Part shown: piece after piece, positions 34,078-43,346 of the stretch | Layout of the letters: every line of letters starts with the position of its first letter | How positions within the stretch are numbered: position 1 is the stretch's first letter | Assembly (NCBI GenBank): GCA_910587305.1 | Contig: CAJUKV010000003.1 | Coordinates: 72,822-136,821 of the forward strand | Length of the DNA stretch: 64,000 bases | Source of the DNA: an uncultured Lachnospiraceae bacterium | Lineage (GTDB): Bacteria > Bacillota > Clostridia > Lachnospirales > Lachnospiraceae | Reading direction: 5' to 3' | Notes under the pieces: model-generated | What the model was told of the DNA's origin: nothing | Seen by the model: the letters and a program-made list of their open reading frames with translations, nothing else | The model's database searches: none | Translations under genes and position numbers: made by a program

Positions 34078-34964
34078 TCGTTCGCACCTCCCTTACTGGT
34101 TAATTTCAACTGAGTCAGCGAGAAAATTGCCACCAATACAAACAAAATACATGCCTCCGCATTTGCCACCGAGAACCGCAGGTTCTTAAAGGCGTCGTTA
34201 TAAATTAAGATGCCGATCACCTCGGTAGCGCGTACCGGGCCGCCGCCGGTAAGGGCATAAGGATAATCGAAAGAGGTAAAGCCCTGCTTAATGGTCAACA
34301 CCAAATTTACCGTCACCGTGGGCAGCAGATAAGGCATTGTAATGTAGCGGAACCTCTGAAATGCACTGGCCCCGTCAATCTTAGCCGACTCATACTGCTC
34401 ATCCGGTATCTGCTGCAGCCCCGCGATAAAGATAACGGTGGGCATGGCAACCGCCTGCCATGTCTGCACAAACACCACTGCCGGAAGCGCTGTTTTTCCG
34501 GTCATCATAAGGCTCTGTGACAGCCAGTCAATCCCCAGCGCCTGGCCAATAAGGGGAACCATCCTGTAAAAAAGCTGATCCCAGATAAGCGCAATGGTCA
34601 CGCCGCCAATCATAGCAGGAACGAAAAAAACAGATTTCACAAAGGTTTTAAACCGTTTTAGAGAGTTTAATGAAATTGCCAGCAGAAGCGATGTTAAAAT
34701 TACCCCCACCACAAGTCTGACGCTGTAATTTACCGTGGTTTTCATAGAATTCCAGAAGTTTGGATTCTTTAAAAGCTGAATATAATTTTTAAACCCCACA
34801 AAATCATATTCCTGCGCCATACCATCCCAATTTGTAAAACTGTATTTTACGCCATTGATTACCGACACAACATAAAAAAACGTGTACAGCACAACGGGAA
34901 TGATGGTAAAGGCAAAATAAACATATTTACCGTGTATTCCTTTTGTCTTTTTTTTCTGATTCAT
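34074..34964 (-). CDS. Sugar ABC transporter permease, MalF-type
   Basis: This 296-residue protein starts at the ATG at 34964 (GGAAAGGATGG upstream); the open frame extends to 35129 through a repeat-rich gap. It has six helices, the CUT1 features SVINGVKYSFTNWDG and VGFKNYIQLLKNPNFW near the N-terminus, and the EAA-loop YESAKIDGASAFQRFRYITMP. It forms the membrane channel with the MalG-type permease and receives sugar from the binding protein at 35240. A 275-bp gap with stem-loops separates it from that gene. Confidence 0.92.
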   Translation of the reverse strand: MNQKKKTKGIHGKYVYFAFTIIPVVLYTFFYVVSVINGVKYSFTNWDGMAQEYDFVGFKNYIQLLKNPNFWNSMKTTVNYSVRLVVGVILTSLLLAISLNSLKRFKTFVKSVFFVPAMIGGVTIALIWDQLFYRMVPLIGQALGIDWLSQSLMMTGKTALPAVVFVQTWQAVAMPTVIFIAGLQQIPDEQYESAKIDGASAFQRFRYITMPYLLPTVTVNLVLTIKQGFTSFDYPYALTGGGPVRATEVIGILIYNDAFKNLRFSVANAEACILFVLVAIFSLTQLKLTSKGGANE

Positions 34965-35098
34965 GACACCATCCTTTCCTGAAATTGAGGAAACCGGATT
35001 TTCACAATCCATATTTTGCTTAAGGAAGAACCGGCGGCGGAAGTTACGCTCCCGCCGCCACCTTAAATTTAACTTGAGTATGAACTTCTTTTCACACT

Positions 35099-35220
35099 TC
35101 CCGATATGCCGCTTTGGCGGCCCAAACAATACTTAAACCATTTCAGGAGAATCGCCTTAAAGCGATTTTTGATACAAGATATCGATTTTCTCAGGCGGCG
35201 TCTTTGACGCCTTAGATAAT
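35099..35220. repeat. Stem-loop repeats between the binding-protein and permease genes
   Basis: 35190-35215 is CTCAGGCGGCGTC with GACGCCTTAG, of the same family as 7241 and 21131; 35106-35121 is the ATGCCGC-TTTGGCGG palindrome. AATCGCCTTAAAGCGATT (about 35149-35166) is another. On the transcript they lie directly after the binding-protein stop codon, where a stem-loop commonly lowers permease expression relative to the binding protein. Confidence 0.6.
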
Positions 35221-35239
35221 CTTTTCGTCTTTTTTATAT

Positions 35240-36601
35240 CTATTCCGCGGATGTCACCGCAATGGACGCATCCATATCCTTTAATACCTTATCCACATCC
35301 TGCTCCGCCCAGAAGCCCTGCACCACATTGTAAAGGTCTGTCACAATATTGTTGTTGATTGTGGAAGCCATCCAGTCATGTACACGGCCGTCATTTAAAA
35401 TCTCGATCATCGGTGCAATTCCTTCGTCATTGTTTTCCACACCTGTGATACAGGAAGGAGCGCCGTCACTGTTGCAGAACAGCTGCGCGTTTTCCGGCTG
35501 TGCCAGATATTCTAAGAATCTGTATGCAGCGGCCTTTTCCTCATCGGAAGCTTTTGCGGAAACACAGATTGCAGCGTCAATACCGGCCAGAGCGCGTGTA
35601 CTTTCCTCCGTATCATTGGGCAGAGGGAATACGCCCAGCTTTGCATCAGGATTCAAAGACGCAATTGTTCCTCTTGCATAAGAGCCCGTGATGCACATTG
35701 CATACTGGCCGTTTGCAAAGTTTTCCCAGCACTGCGTATCGGAAAGCGCCAGAGCATCCTCGTTCGAATAGGACAATAAAACTTTCATTTTTTCAAATTC
35801 CGCTTTAAATTCCGCATCGCCTTCAATCTTTCCTTCTCCTGCCGCCACCTTTGCAATGTTCTCAATTCCGTTAGGCGACCATGCCACTGTCTGGCACTGG
35901 AAAGTATGGCCTACACGGCCGGGATCCTTGCCCATAAGGCCCATAGGCGTAATGCCGGCAGCCTTTAAGGTCTCGCATACCTGTACGAATTCATCCCATG
36001 TAGTGGGAATTTCCACACCGTTTTCCTCAAAAATTGTCTGATTATAGTAAACGCCCATGTAGTTACGGCTGTAAGGAAGCGCATAGTAACCGCCGTCTTC
36101 CTGCTTTGTCATCTCAAGAGCTGCCTCGTTGGCATTCTTTAAAAATTCCTGGTCGGACAAATCCTGTACGTAACCGTTTGCCACTTTTTGTCTGAACTGA
36201 ACCTGGGTGGGGTAATCGGAAAAGATTACAGGAATATCGCCGGAAGAAATTCTGGACGTCAATACCGTACCGGCATCCGGAACCGTATTCATCTCAATCT
36301 GAATATCCGAGTTCTCCGCGTTAAATTTGTCAATGATTGCCTGGTAACCTTTCTGAGGTCCTTCCTCGCTTTTTTGCTGGAAAAATTCAAGGGTCATTAC
36401 ATCCCCCGAAGCCTGCGCTTTATCTCCTGATGAGTCGTCGCTTTCGGTCTGTTCCTGATTCTCAGTCTGGGTTTCCTCCTGCTGCCCTGCATCTGTGCCG
36501 GTAGTCTTCGCCGTGTTATCGCCGCCGCTTTTACCGCCGCATCCTGCTAACGCCGTCACCGTCATTGCCACACACAATGCCATTGCCAATTTCTTTTTCA
36601 T
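35240..36601 (-). CDS. Extracellular sugar-binding lipoprotein of the CUT1 ABC transporter
   Basis: This 453-residue protein begins MKKKLAMALCVAMTVTALAGC, a signal with lipobox Cys 21, then a Thr/Gln/Glu/Ser-rich linker to about 65. The family-1 solute-binding domain includes YALPYSRNYMGVYYNQTIFEENG and PTTWDEFVQVCETLKAAGITP, and later FANGQYAMCITGSYARGT and LEYLAQPENAQLF. These are typical of oligosaccharide-binding proteins. It is preceded by the UroD-like gene, 105 bp away, and followed by the permeases. The GH13 glucosidase at 40193 makes an alpha-glucoside a plausible substrate, but this is inference. Confidence 0.92.
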   Translation of the reverse strand: MKKKLAMALCVAMTVTALAGCGGKSGGDNTAKTTGTDAGQQEETQTENQEQTESDDSSGDKAQASGDVMTLEFFQQKSEEGPQKGYQAIIDKFNAENSDIQIEMNTVPDAGTVLTSRISSGDIPVIFSDYPTQVQFRQKVANGYVQDLSDQEFLKNANEAALEMTKQEDGGYYALPYSRNYMGVYYNQTIFEENGVEIPTTWDEFVQVCETLKAAGITPMGLMGKDPGRVGHTFQCQTVAWSPNGIENIAKVAAGEGKIEGDAEFKAEFEKMKVLLSYSNEDALALSDTQCWENFANGQYAMCITGSYARGTIASLNPDAKLGVFPLPNDTEESTRALAGIDAAICVSAKASDEEKAAAYRFLEYLAQPENAQLFCNSDGAPSCITGVENNDEGIAPMIEILNDGRVHDWMASTINNNIVTDLYNVVQGFWAEQDVDKVLKDMDASIAVTSAE

Positions 36602-36706
36602 ACTTTTCCTCTTTTCTGCGCCGCTTTTTTTATATAACAGAGTTTACGAATGCAGCGCCGACGCAAACTCCTCAGATTGAAAGATTCGTCTTTCTATCTT
36701 TCCTGC

Positions 36707-37654
36707 CTACTTTTGATAATTGTGCGCTGCCTCTACGGCAGCTTTGATATAATCGAGTCTGATATTCTGCCCCTGAATGGTACAGTCGGCCCCAATCATA
36801 ATCCCCTTTGTTCCAAAATCATCCAGTATGGCTTTCACTTCTTCCTCAATCGCCTCCACCGGGCCGTTTAACACATTTCCTTTGTTGTTCATGCCTCCCA
36901 GGATTGCTTTCTTAAAAGTCTCTCTGCCTTTCTTTAAACCATATCCGTTATCCTTCACAGACCAGTTCACCAAGTCCGCCGGATAATCCTTAAACCAGTC
37001 CACATGGGTGCGAAAATCATATTCCGGCTCGCCACAGATATGTAAAATATTGTATTTATCCGGCATTTTCTCCGCCACATTTAATATCTGTAAATCGGAA
37101 GGTCTTACCAAATCCGCCCATTCTTCTTGCTCAAATCTGCCAATTTCCCCAAATTGAGCGGAATAGTAAATACCGTCAGCCCCTGCCTCCAGATAACCTT
37201 TGGCCCATTTTTCCAGCCCATCTGCAATTATCTGTACGCCGGCCTTTACTGCCTTTGGAGCTTCCTTGCTGTACTTCATCAAGGTTTCATCCCCAAATGC
37301 CATACAAGCCGCTTTGAAAGGTCCGAACATTGTCTGGAAAAGCATCACATCGTCTCCGGCCTGCTCACGGATTCCCTTAATCACCGATGCCATCTTCTCA
37401 AATTCTTCCGAGTCTGTTCCTTTGATACTGATCTTATACCAATCCTCCGCACAGGTAATCTCCCCACTAATAGGATAAGCATAATCCTGCATAATTTTAA
37501 TAATATCCATCCCCGTTTCGCGATATAACCTGATATGCGCATCAATCATCTCCCGGACGGAATAGTCCGGCCTGTAATGAAACCAAAAACCTGCCGGCAC
37601 ACAGTCCGCCTCCTGTCCTTTCATCACGGAAAGCACACGCTCTGCCCTGTTCAT
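36707..37654 (-). CDS. Uroporphyrinogen-decarboxylase-like (methyltransferase-type) protein
   Basis: This 315-residue protein starts at the ATG at 37654, behind AAGGAGGGTG. It belongs to the URO-D superfamily: N-terminal MNRAERVLSVMKGQEADCVPAGFW (family-type R-x-R-x-x-x-x-x-x-G), a central GADGIYYSAQFGE, YNILHICGEP with the metal-type His-x-Cys, and the C-terminal GGMNNKGNVLNGPVEAIEEEV. The H-x-C motif is that of cobamide-dependent methyltransferases of the MtaA/CmuA type rather than of HemE, whose active-site Arg/Asp signature is not evident. It is the first gene of the sugar ABC operon, a link worth testing. No corrinoid protein lies nearby. Confidence 0.8.
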   Translation of the reverse strand: MNRAERVLSVMKGQEADCVPAGFWFHYRPDYSVREMIDAHIRLYRETGMDIIKIMQDYAYPISGEITCAEDWYKISIKGTDSEEFEKMASVIKGIREQAGDDVMLFQTMFGPFKAACMAFGDETLMKYSKEAPKAVKAGVQIIADGLEKWAKGYLEAGADGIYYSAQFGEIGRFEQEEWADLVRPSDLQILNVAEKMPDKYNILHICGEPEYDFRTHVDWFKDYPADLVNWSVKDNGYGLKKGRETFKKAILGGMNNKGNVLNGPVEAIEEEVKAILDDFGTKGIMIGADCTIQGQNIRLDYIKAAVEAAHNYQK

Positions 37655-37862
37655 TTCTATCACCCTCCTTCTATTGTTTGTCCATTGCCAAAATCTCAGG
37701 CAGCGTCCGGGCAGACAGCATTCCTTTTCCGTCTGCGCCGGACATTAAATGAATTTAATTCTTTGTTATATTATAATGATATTTAACTTTCAAAAATAGA
37801 AATTTACTTTGACAATAAATAGGCTTTTCCTTAGTTTTTTCCTATTTTTTATTTTTCCCGTA

Positions 37863-37871
37863 TGCTATAAT
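37863..37871 (+). promoter_or_regulatory. Extended -10 promoter of the histidine kinase gene
   Basis: TGCTATAAT lies 1 bp before the 31-bp palindrome. The divergent 396-bp gap (37664-38059) also holds ATTATAATAT near 37766-37776 on the other strand, a likely -10 for the UroD-ABC operon. No gene is seen in the gap. Confidence 0.5.
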
Positions 37872-37872
37872 C

Positions 37873-37903
37873 GTAACTATTCGGCCTTCGGCTTCATAGT
37901 TAC
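37873..37903. repeat. 31-bp dispersed palindrome, copy 2
   Basis: Identical to the reverse complement of 22920-22950. It lies at the expected transcription start of the kinase promoter, so it could be an operator or a 5' hairpin. Confidence 0.85.
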
Positions 37904-38059
37904 TGAATAACCGTAAAATATAGAGGATAAATTTATCCTTACCTATAATATATTTTAAAAAATGCCATATGATACCATGTATCCTGGTGTTTTTGATAAA
38001 TCACATGAAATTTTTTATATAGCAAATTCGCAGGTCGAGAAAGGAGCCTGGTTATTAAA

Positions 38060-39913
38060 ATGAAAAAAACACACAATCTTTCCTATCGCACACAGATTTT
38101 TATTGCTTCCCTGTCTCTGGTCATCTTTCCATCCGTTGTACTTGGGCTTTTTGCTGTCAACGACTCCACCGGCAGGGTTATCTCAGAATACAGTTCCTCC
38201 CTGACTGCCATCACTTCCCAGGCAAATCTGACCCTTGACACCCTTTTGCAGGATGCCACCAAGGTCACAAACATGCCTATCCTAAGCGAGGATATCAGGC
38301 GAATCATGAACACCAATTATCAGAACGACTACTTATCTTATGCACAGGACTCCACCATCTTCCGGGATTACTTTAGTCAGACCAATCAGCTTAACTCCAA
38401 TCTGGAATCCTGTATCTTTGAGAACCGTTACGGCTATACCTTTGAATACAATACGGTAACCGCGCTGCACACCAAAACAATGAGCGAAAACATTGAAAAA
38501 TGGGCGCCCATTGCAAGGCAGCTGCCAAATTATACCTATTTTGCCCCACTTCAAAATATCTCCGGCCGTGGTGTGGACAAAACGGTTCTTCCCATGATTA
38601 AAATTCTGCGGGATAAAAACAACTATAAAGAGATTGGCGTCTGTTACTGCGAAATTAACTTTAAGCCTATAGAAAATATTCTCGTCTCCGCACAGGGCAC
38701 GGAAAATATACTGCTGATTTACAATGCGGACAATGAACTGGCCTTTTCTTCCAGCCCGGCCCTGACGCAGGAGCCTGAGGAATATGCCGGCCTTCTTACC
38801 GCTCTGGCGGACTTCAACAAATCCCTGACAGGTAAAGGCACTATTATGGAAGGGGAGCTTTATGTGGACCATGAGCGCTACCGGGTCAACGGCTGCGTCA
38901 ACCAAACCACAAACTGGCATCTTGTCCACTTTACGGACAACCATATGGCCCGTCAGATTTACCGTGACAATCTCCTGAACTATTTCCGCATTTTTATGCT
39001 GTGTCTGGTTCTTGGGATGTTTCTTGCCATTTTGCTTTCCACCAATCTGACCCGTTCTATTTTCAGGCTGTGCCGCCAGATTGATTCCCTGAACCCGGAG
39101 GACGGCGGACGGATTGACGAGCAGGCCTGCGGCTCCAACCAGGAGCTTCGCAAACTGGTGGCCAGCTTTAATCACTTAAGTTTACGCCTCACCACCAGTA
39201 TCCAGCAAAATTATCAGCTGCAGATCAATGAGCAGAAAATGAGGATTCAGATGCTTCAGTTTCAAATAAACCATCATTTTCTCTATAATACCTTAAACAT
39301 CATCAAATCTTTGGCTAATATTCATAATGTGCCGGAGATAGAGACAATTTCCCTTTGCATGTCAGATTTGCTCCGCTACAATCTGGAACGGTTTCCCGTA
39401 GCGCTGTTAAAGGAAGAATTGCAGCAAGTAAGTCGGTATATGACCATCCAAAATATCCGTTTCCCCGGGAAGTTTACCTTTGACTGCAATATTCCTTCCT
39501 CACTTTTGGAAATGCCTCTTCCCGTTTTCCTCCTTCAGCCTCTTGTGGAAAACAGCATCGAACACGGCTTTTCCTGTCGGGAAACAGATTGCTATATCAG
39601 CATTACAAGTCACTTAGAAGGCGACAGACTCCATCTTCTGATTGCTGATAATGGAAATGGAATAGAGCCGGACCGGCTTCTTTCTCTAAGCAGAGAATGC
39701 ATGGAGGATGCCGCTTATGAGAAAAATGATAATGGGCGCCGATCTATCGGCATTCGAAATGTATGTCAGCGAATCCGCAGCTATTTTGGCCCCTCCTACG
39801 GACTGACCATCGAAAGTATGCCGGGAGAAGGCACTATCATTGATATTGTCCTTCCTGCGCCGGATACTCTGACCGGGACGAATAATAACGCCCCTTTTTA
39901 TGAACCGTCTTAA
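38060..39913 (+). CDS. YesM-type sensor histidine kinase
   Basis: This 617-residue protein has a transmembrane helix at about 12-32, an extracellular sensor domain to about 305, a second helix (IFMLCLVLGMFLAILLS) and a HAMP-like segment. The His_kinase domain (PF06580) begins near 395 with QMLQFQINHHFLYNTLNII, where the phosphoacceptor is His 406. The usual Pro before it is His 405. The ATPase domain has LLQPLVENSIEHGF (N-box), LIADNGNGIEPD (G1) and GIGIRNVCQRI-type G2. It would phosphorylate the response regulator at 31632. GAAAGGAGCCTGG precedes the ATG. Confidence 0.92.
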   Translation: MKKTHNLSYRTQIFIASLSLVIFPSVVLGLFAVNDSTGRVISEYSSSLTAITSQANLTLDTLLQDATKVTNMPILSEDIRRIMNTNYQNDYLSYAQDSTIFRDYFSQTNQLNSNLESCIFENRYGYTFEYNTVTALHTKTMSENIEKWAPIARQLPNYTYFAPLQNISGRGVDKTVLPMIKILRDKNNYKEIGVCYCEINFKPIENILVSAQGTENILLIYNADNELAFSSSPALTQEPEEYAGLLTALADFNKSLTGKGTIMEGELYVDHERYRVNGCVNQTTNWHLVHFTDNHMARQIYRDNLLNYFRIFMLCLVLGMFLAILLSTNLTRSIFRLCRQIDSLNPEDGGRIDEQACGSNQELRKLVASFNHLSLRLTTSIQQNYQLQINEQKMRIQMLQFQINHHFLYNTLNIIKSLANIHNVPEIETISLCMSDLLRYNLERFPVALLKEELQQVSRYMTIQNIRFPGKFTFDCNIPSSLLEMPLPVFLLQPLVENSIEHGFSCRETDCYISITSHLEGDRLHLLIADNGNGIEPDRLLSLSRECMEDAAYEKNDNGRRSIGIRNVCQRIRSYFGPSYGLTIESMPGEGTIIDIVLPAPDTLTGTNNNAPFYEPS

Positions 39914-40059
39914 AATCCAAAGCTCTGCTCTTTTGTGCAAGCAAGCAGGGAAGATTTCTTCCCTGCCCGCTGCGCGGCCGCATGCTGCATCAGCCGCAAG
40001 TCTCCATATGCGGGCCTGCCCGTCGCACTGACGCGCTTTGCCAATCAGCTGACTGCATC

Positions 40060-40166
40060 AAAAAGGGGCTGTTGCAAAACTTGGATGCTATACAATATAT
40101 ACCAAACTTCTAGCGTATGGCTGCTATATATTGTATGAATCTACCGTTTTGCGACATCCCCTTTTT
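40060..40166. mobile_element. MITE-like 107-bp palindromic element
   Basis: The 21-bp ends (AAAAAGGGGCTGTTGCAAAAC at 40060-40080 with its counterpart at 40146-40166) differ at two positions; GGGGCTGTTGCAAAA is the type of terminal repeat seen in IS1182-like and related elements. An inner inverted pair (ATACAATATATA / TATATATTGTAT) makes nearly the whole element one hairpin. It lies between two convergent genes and would also serve as a two-way terminator. Confidence 0.65.
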
Positions 40167-40192
40167 GATTAACAGGCCCTCCTGCCGGCTTT

Positions 40193-41860
40193 TTATTTTT
40201 CAATTACAAAGCTCTCGTACGGGCGGAGGGTCATTTTCTCCTCAATGGGCTTTGTCTCATAATTGCTGATAAGATAACTTCCGCTTCTAAATTCCTCCGG
40301 AATTTCAATTTCCGTCTCGTTTTCATAGAAATTGCAGACCACAAGCAGCTTTTCCTCTCCTAACGTTCTGGTGTAAGCATAAATTTCTTTTGAATCCGGA
40401 AGGAGCAGGTCGTAGTTTCCATATACTATGATATCCTTTTCTTTCCTGAGCCGAATCAGCTTCTGATAATAACAGAAAATGGAATCCGGATCCGCAAGCT
40501 GGGCTTTTGCATTAATTTCCGTGTAGTTGGGATTTACCATAATCCATGGGGTTCCGGTGGTAAAGCCTGCGTTTTCGCTGTCATCCCACTGGAAAGGAGT
40601 TCTTGCGTTATCCCGACTCTTGCATCTTAAATACCGCATCATTTCTTCGGAGGTAAATACCTTCTGATCCTCTACCAGCTCATAGTAAGCGTTAATGCTG
40701 TCCAAATCCCTGAAATCCTTCACGCTCATAAAGGGCGCGTTGGTCATTCCCAGTTCCTGACCCTGGTACACGTAAGGGGTTCCCTGCATCATATGGAGGC
40801 AGGTAGCCAGCATTTTAGCCGACACGGCATGATATTCTTTGCTGTCGTTTCCAAATCTGGATATGGAACGGGGCTGATCGTGATTCTCCCAAAACAGGCT
40901 GTTCCAGGCGATTTCCTCAAGGCCTTTCTGCCATCTGGTAAGAATTTCCTTTAAATCCCTCAAATCCATTTTTTTATCCGTCCACTTATTGCTTCCATCC
41001 GCATCTACGTGCATATGCTCAAACTGGAATACCATGTTCAGCTCTTTTTCATCGCTTCTTGCGTACTTCTTCGCTTCCTCCAATGTAACGCCGGAGCATT
41101 CTCCTACGGTGATGGTATCCGCATTGTTCAGCACCTTCTCTCTCATCTCCTGAAGATATTCATGGACATGAGGGCCGTTTGCCGGCTCGTTAAAGCTGGC
41201 ATAGCCGTTAATTCCCGCCGGGCCGTCCGGCAGATCAGGCTTTTTGGAAATCAGGCTGATTACATCCATGCGGAATCCGTCAACTCCCTTATCCAGCCAC
41301 CAGTTCATCATGTCAAACACTTCCTGGCGCACCTTGGGATTATCCCAGTTTAAGTCAGGCTGTTTTTTGGAAAACAGATGCAGATAGTACATGTCTGTCT
41401 TTTCATCATACTGCCATGCGGATCCGGAAAAACATGATCCCCAGTTATTCGGCTCCTTTCCGTCCTTAGCAGGTCTCCAAATATAATAATCTCTGTATGG
41501 ATTGTCCACGGATTTCTGACTTTCAATAAACCATGGATGTTCATCCGATGTGTGGTTTACCACCAAATCCATCACCAGCTTTATGCCATGCTCATGAGCC
41601 GACGCCAGCATCTTATCGAAATCCTCCATAGTGCCAAACTCGTCCATAATGTCCTGGTAATCGCTGATATCATAACCGTTATCGTCATTGGGAGATTTGT
41701 AAACAGGGGATAACCATAAAACGTTGATTCCCAGTTTCTCCAAATAATCCATTTTTTCCGTGATACCGTTTAAATCTCCAATTCCATCCCCATTGCTGTC
41801 CTTAAAGCTTCTTGGATAAATCTGATAAACGATACTTTCCTTCCACCATCTTTTATCCAT
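40193..41860 (-). CDS. GH13 oligo-1,6-glucosidase / alpha-glucosidase
   Basis: This 555-residue protein begins MDKRWWKESIVYQIYPRSFKD with SNGDGIGDLNGI, the start of GH13_31. Other blocks: DLVVNHTSDEHPWF (region I), DKGVDGFRMDVI with the catalytic nucleophile Asp (region II), TITVGECSG with the acid Glu (region III), and FWENHDQPRSISRFG (region IV, NHD). The region after NHD and the family length fit oligo-1,6-glucosidase or trehalose-6-phosphate hydrolase-like enzymes; no phosphate-specific mark is evident. It is intracellular (no signal) and would release glucose from alpha-glucosides taken in by the neighbouring ABC transporter. GGAGGAAAAAATA precedes the start. Confidence 0.92.
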   Translation of the reverse strand: MDKRWWKESIVYQIYPRSFKDSNGDGIGDLNGITEKMDYLEKLGINVLWLSPVYKSPNDDNGYDISDYQDIMDEFGTMEDFDKMLASAHEHGIKLVMDLVVNHTSDEHPWFIESQKSVDNPYRDYYIWRPAKDGKEPNNWGSCFSGSAWQYDEKTDMYYLHLFSKKQPDLNWDNPKVRQEVFDMMNWWLDKGVDGFRMDVISLISKKPDLPDGPAGINGYASFNEPANGPHVHEYLQEMREKVLNNADTITVGECSGVTLEEAKKYARSDEKELNMVFQFEHMHVDADGSNKWTDKKMDLRDLKEILTRWQKGLEEIAWNSLFWENHDQPRSISRFGNDSKEYHAVSAKMLATCLHMMQGTPYVYQGQELGMTNAPFMSVKDFRDLDSINAYYELVEDQKVFTSEEMMRYLRCKSRDNARTPFQWDDSENAGFTTGTPWIMVNPNYTEINAKAQLADPDSIFCYYQKLIRLRKEKDIIVYGNYDLLLPDSKEIYAYTRTLGEEKLLVVCNFYENETEIEIPEEFRSGSYLISNYETKPIEEKMTLRPYESFVIEK

Positions 41861-42026
41861 TATTTTTTCCTCCTTTTTCCGTATCCCCGGTCGTAAGAAA
41901 CAATTCGGATAAGATAAACCGTTTCCATTTCCTGACAGGTATTTTTACTACTTCCATCATAACCTATTTGCGGAAAAAAGTCTTATACTTTTTTCAATAT
42001 TTTAATACTTCATATCGAGGAAAGTG

Positions 42027-42104
42027 TTACTATTCAAGGCCCACGGGCCGCTCATAGTAAAATTCGGGGCGGCATTTCGAGTTTTGCTACGCAAAAACCG
42101 CCCC
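42027..42104. repeat. Two hairpins in the gap before the DegV gene
   Basis: TTACTAT...GGCCcacGGGCC...ATAGTAA at 42027-42060 resembles the 31-bp dispersed palindrome. GGGGCGG...GTTTTGC-tac-GCAAAAAC...CCGCCCC at 42066-42104 is a second strong stem. The 478-bp region 41861-42338 otherwise shows no gene; the DegV promoter is probably near TTGCAT / TATTCT (about 42208-42243). Confidence 0.6.
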
Positions 42105-42338
42105 TCATTCCTGAATCATAATCTTACGGAATGGGCCTACGCAGTTTCATCTGGTATTGAAAACTGGCAAATAAGGTTATTGTAACTTTGCCGTATAATA
42201 TTTGTGTGTGAAATGATTGCATTTATCATTGAAAAGTAGTATTCTATATATCACAAAACAGCGCCTTTCCTTTAACTTACATGGCACTTGCCGCCCCGGC
42301 GCAGAAATAGTATATATTTGTATAAGGAAGTTTTTGAC

Positions 42339-43244
42339 ATGAGAGAAGAATTTCATATTATCAGTGATGGCTCCTGTGACCTGCCGCCCAAACTGGCACA
42401 GGAAAAGAATGTAACCATCGTTCCCTTTTATGTATCTTTTGATGATCAACATTATTTGAAAGAAAATGTAGAAATTGATATTCGAGACTTTTACCAGCAA
42501 ATGGTAGACAAAAAAGGGGTATACCCCAAGTCCTCCATGCCTTCTATCCGTGATTATGAAGAAGCGTTCCTCCCCTATGCCCAGGCGGAAATTCCGGTAA
42601 TCTGCATCTGCATTACAACGAAATTCAGCGGTTCCATGCAGTCAGCCCTAAACGCCCGCTCCCTCATACGGGAGAAATATCCCAATGCGGAAATCACTGT
42701 CATTGACGCTACCATTAACACGGTTTTACAGGGGCAGTATGTGTTGGAAGCGGTAGATTTGCGGGATCACGGTTTTCGCTATCAGGATGCGGCCACGCGG
42801 CTGGAACAGATAAAAAGCTCCGGGAGAATTTTTTTCACGGTGGGAAATATGGAATATTTAAAGCACGGCGGAAGAATTGGCAGGGTAGCCGCCCTTGCAG
42901 GGAGCGTACTTGATATCCGTCCCGTAATTACGCTCAAGCAGGGAGAAATCTTTCCTTCCGGCGTGGACAGAGGCCGGAAGCGCACTTTAAAAAAGGCGCA
43001 GGATCTTCTTTTGGAATATTTAAAGGAAAGCGATCTGGGAGTCCAATGCTACAGCATTGCAGTCGGGTATGGCTATGACAGAGAAGAAGGGCTTGCTTTC
43101 CGTGACCAGTCGCTGTCCCTGCTTCGAGATAAGGGGTATCCTGTGAATGATATCCCCGCTTATCAGATCGGTGCTACCATCGGCGTCCACACCGGGCCCT
43201 ATCCGCTGGGCTTTGGCATCATCGAAAAGGGGATTCATTCATAG
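42339..43244 (+). CDS. DegV family fatty-acid-binding protein
   Basis: This protein of about 301 residues starts at the ATG at 42339 (ATAAGGAAG upstream). It has the DegV signature IISDGSCDLP near the start, SSMPSIRDYEEAF with the conserved Ser-Pro-type loop (SMPS here), CICITTKFSGSMQSA, VIDATINTVLQGQ and KHGGRIGRVAAL, and ends IGVHTGPYPLGFGI with the family's H-x-G-P-G-x-G-type motif. DegV/FakB proteins hold a fatty acid for phosphorylation by FakA; FakA is not in this window. Length is slightly above the common 280. Confidence 0.9.
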   Translation: MREEFHIISDGSCDLPPKLAQEKNVTIVPFYVSFDDQHYLKENVEIDIRDFYQQMVDKKGVYPKSSMPSIRDYEEAFLPYAQAEIPVICICITTKFSGSMQSALNARSLIREKYPNAEITVIDATINTVLQGQYVLEAVDLRDHGFRYQDAATRLEQIKSSGRIFFTVGNMEYLKHGGRIGRVAALAGSVLDIRPVITLKQGEIFPSGVDRGRKRTLKKAQDLLLEYLKESDLGVQCYSIAVGYGYDREEGLAFRDQSLSLLRDKGYPVNDIPAYQIGATIGVHTGPYPLGFGIIEKGIHS

Positions 43245-43346
43245 ACGTAAAAACCTCCCGACATCCACCAAATATCCGCTTCGCGGCCGTCAGGCAAATG
43301 CCGGCGGGAATACAGGCCTGAAAATCTGAATCTATGAGGACAAAGC

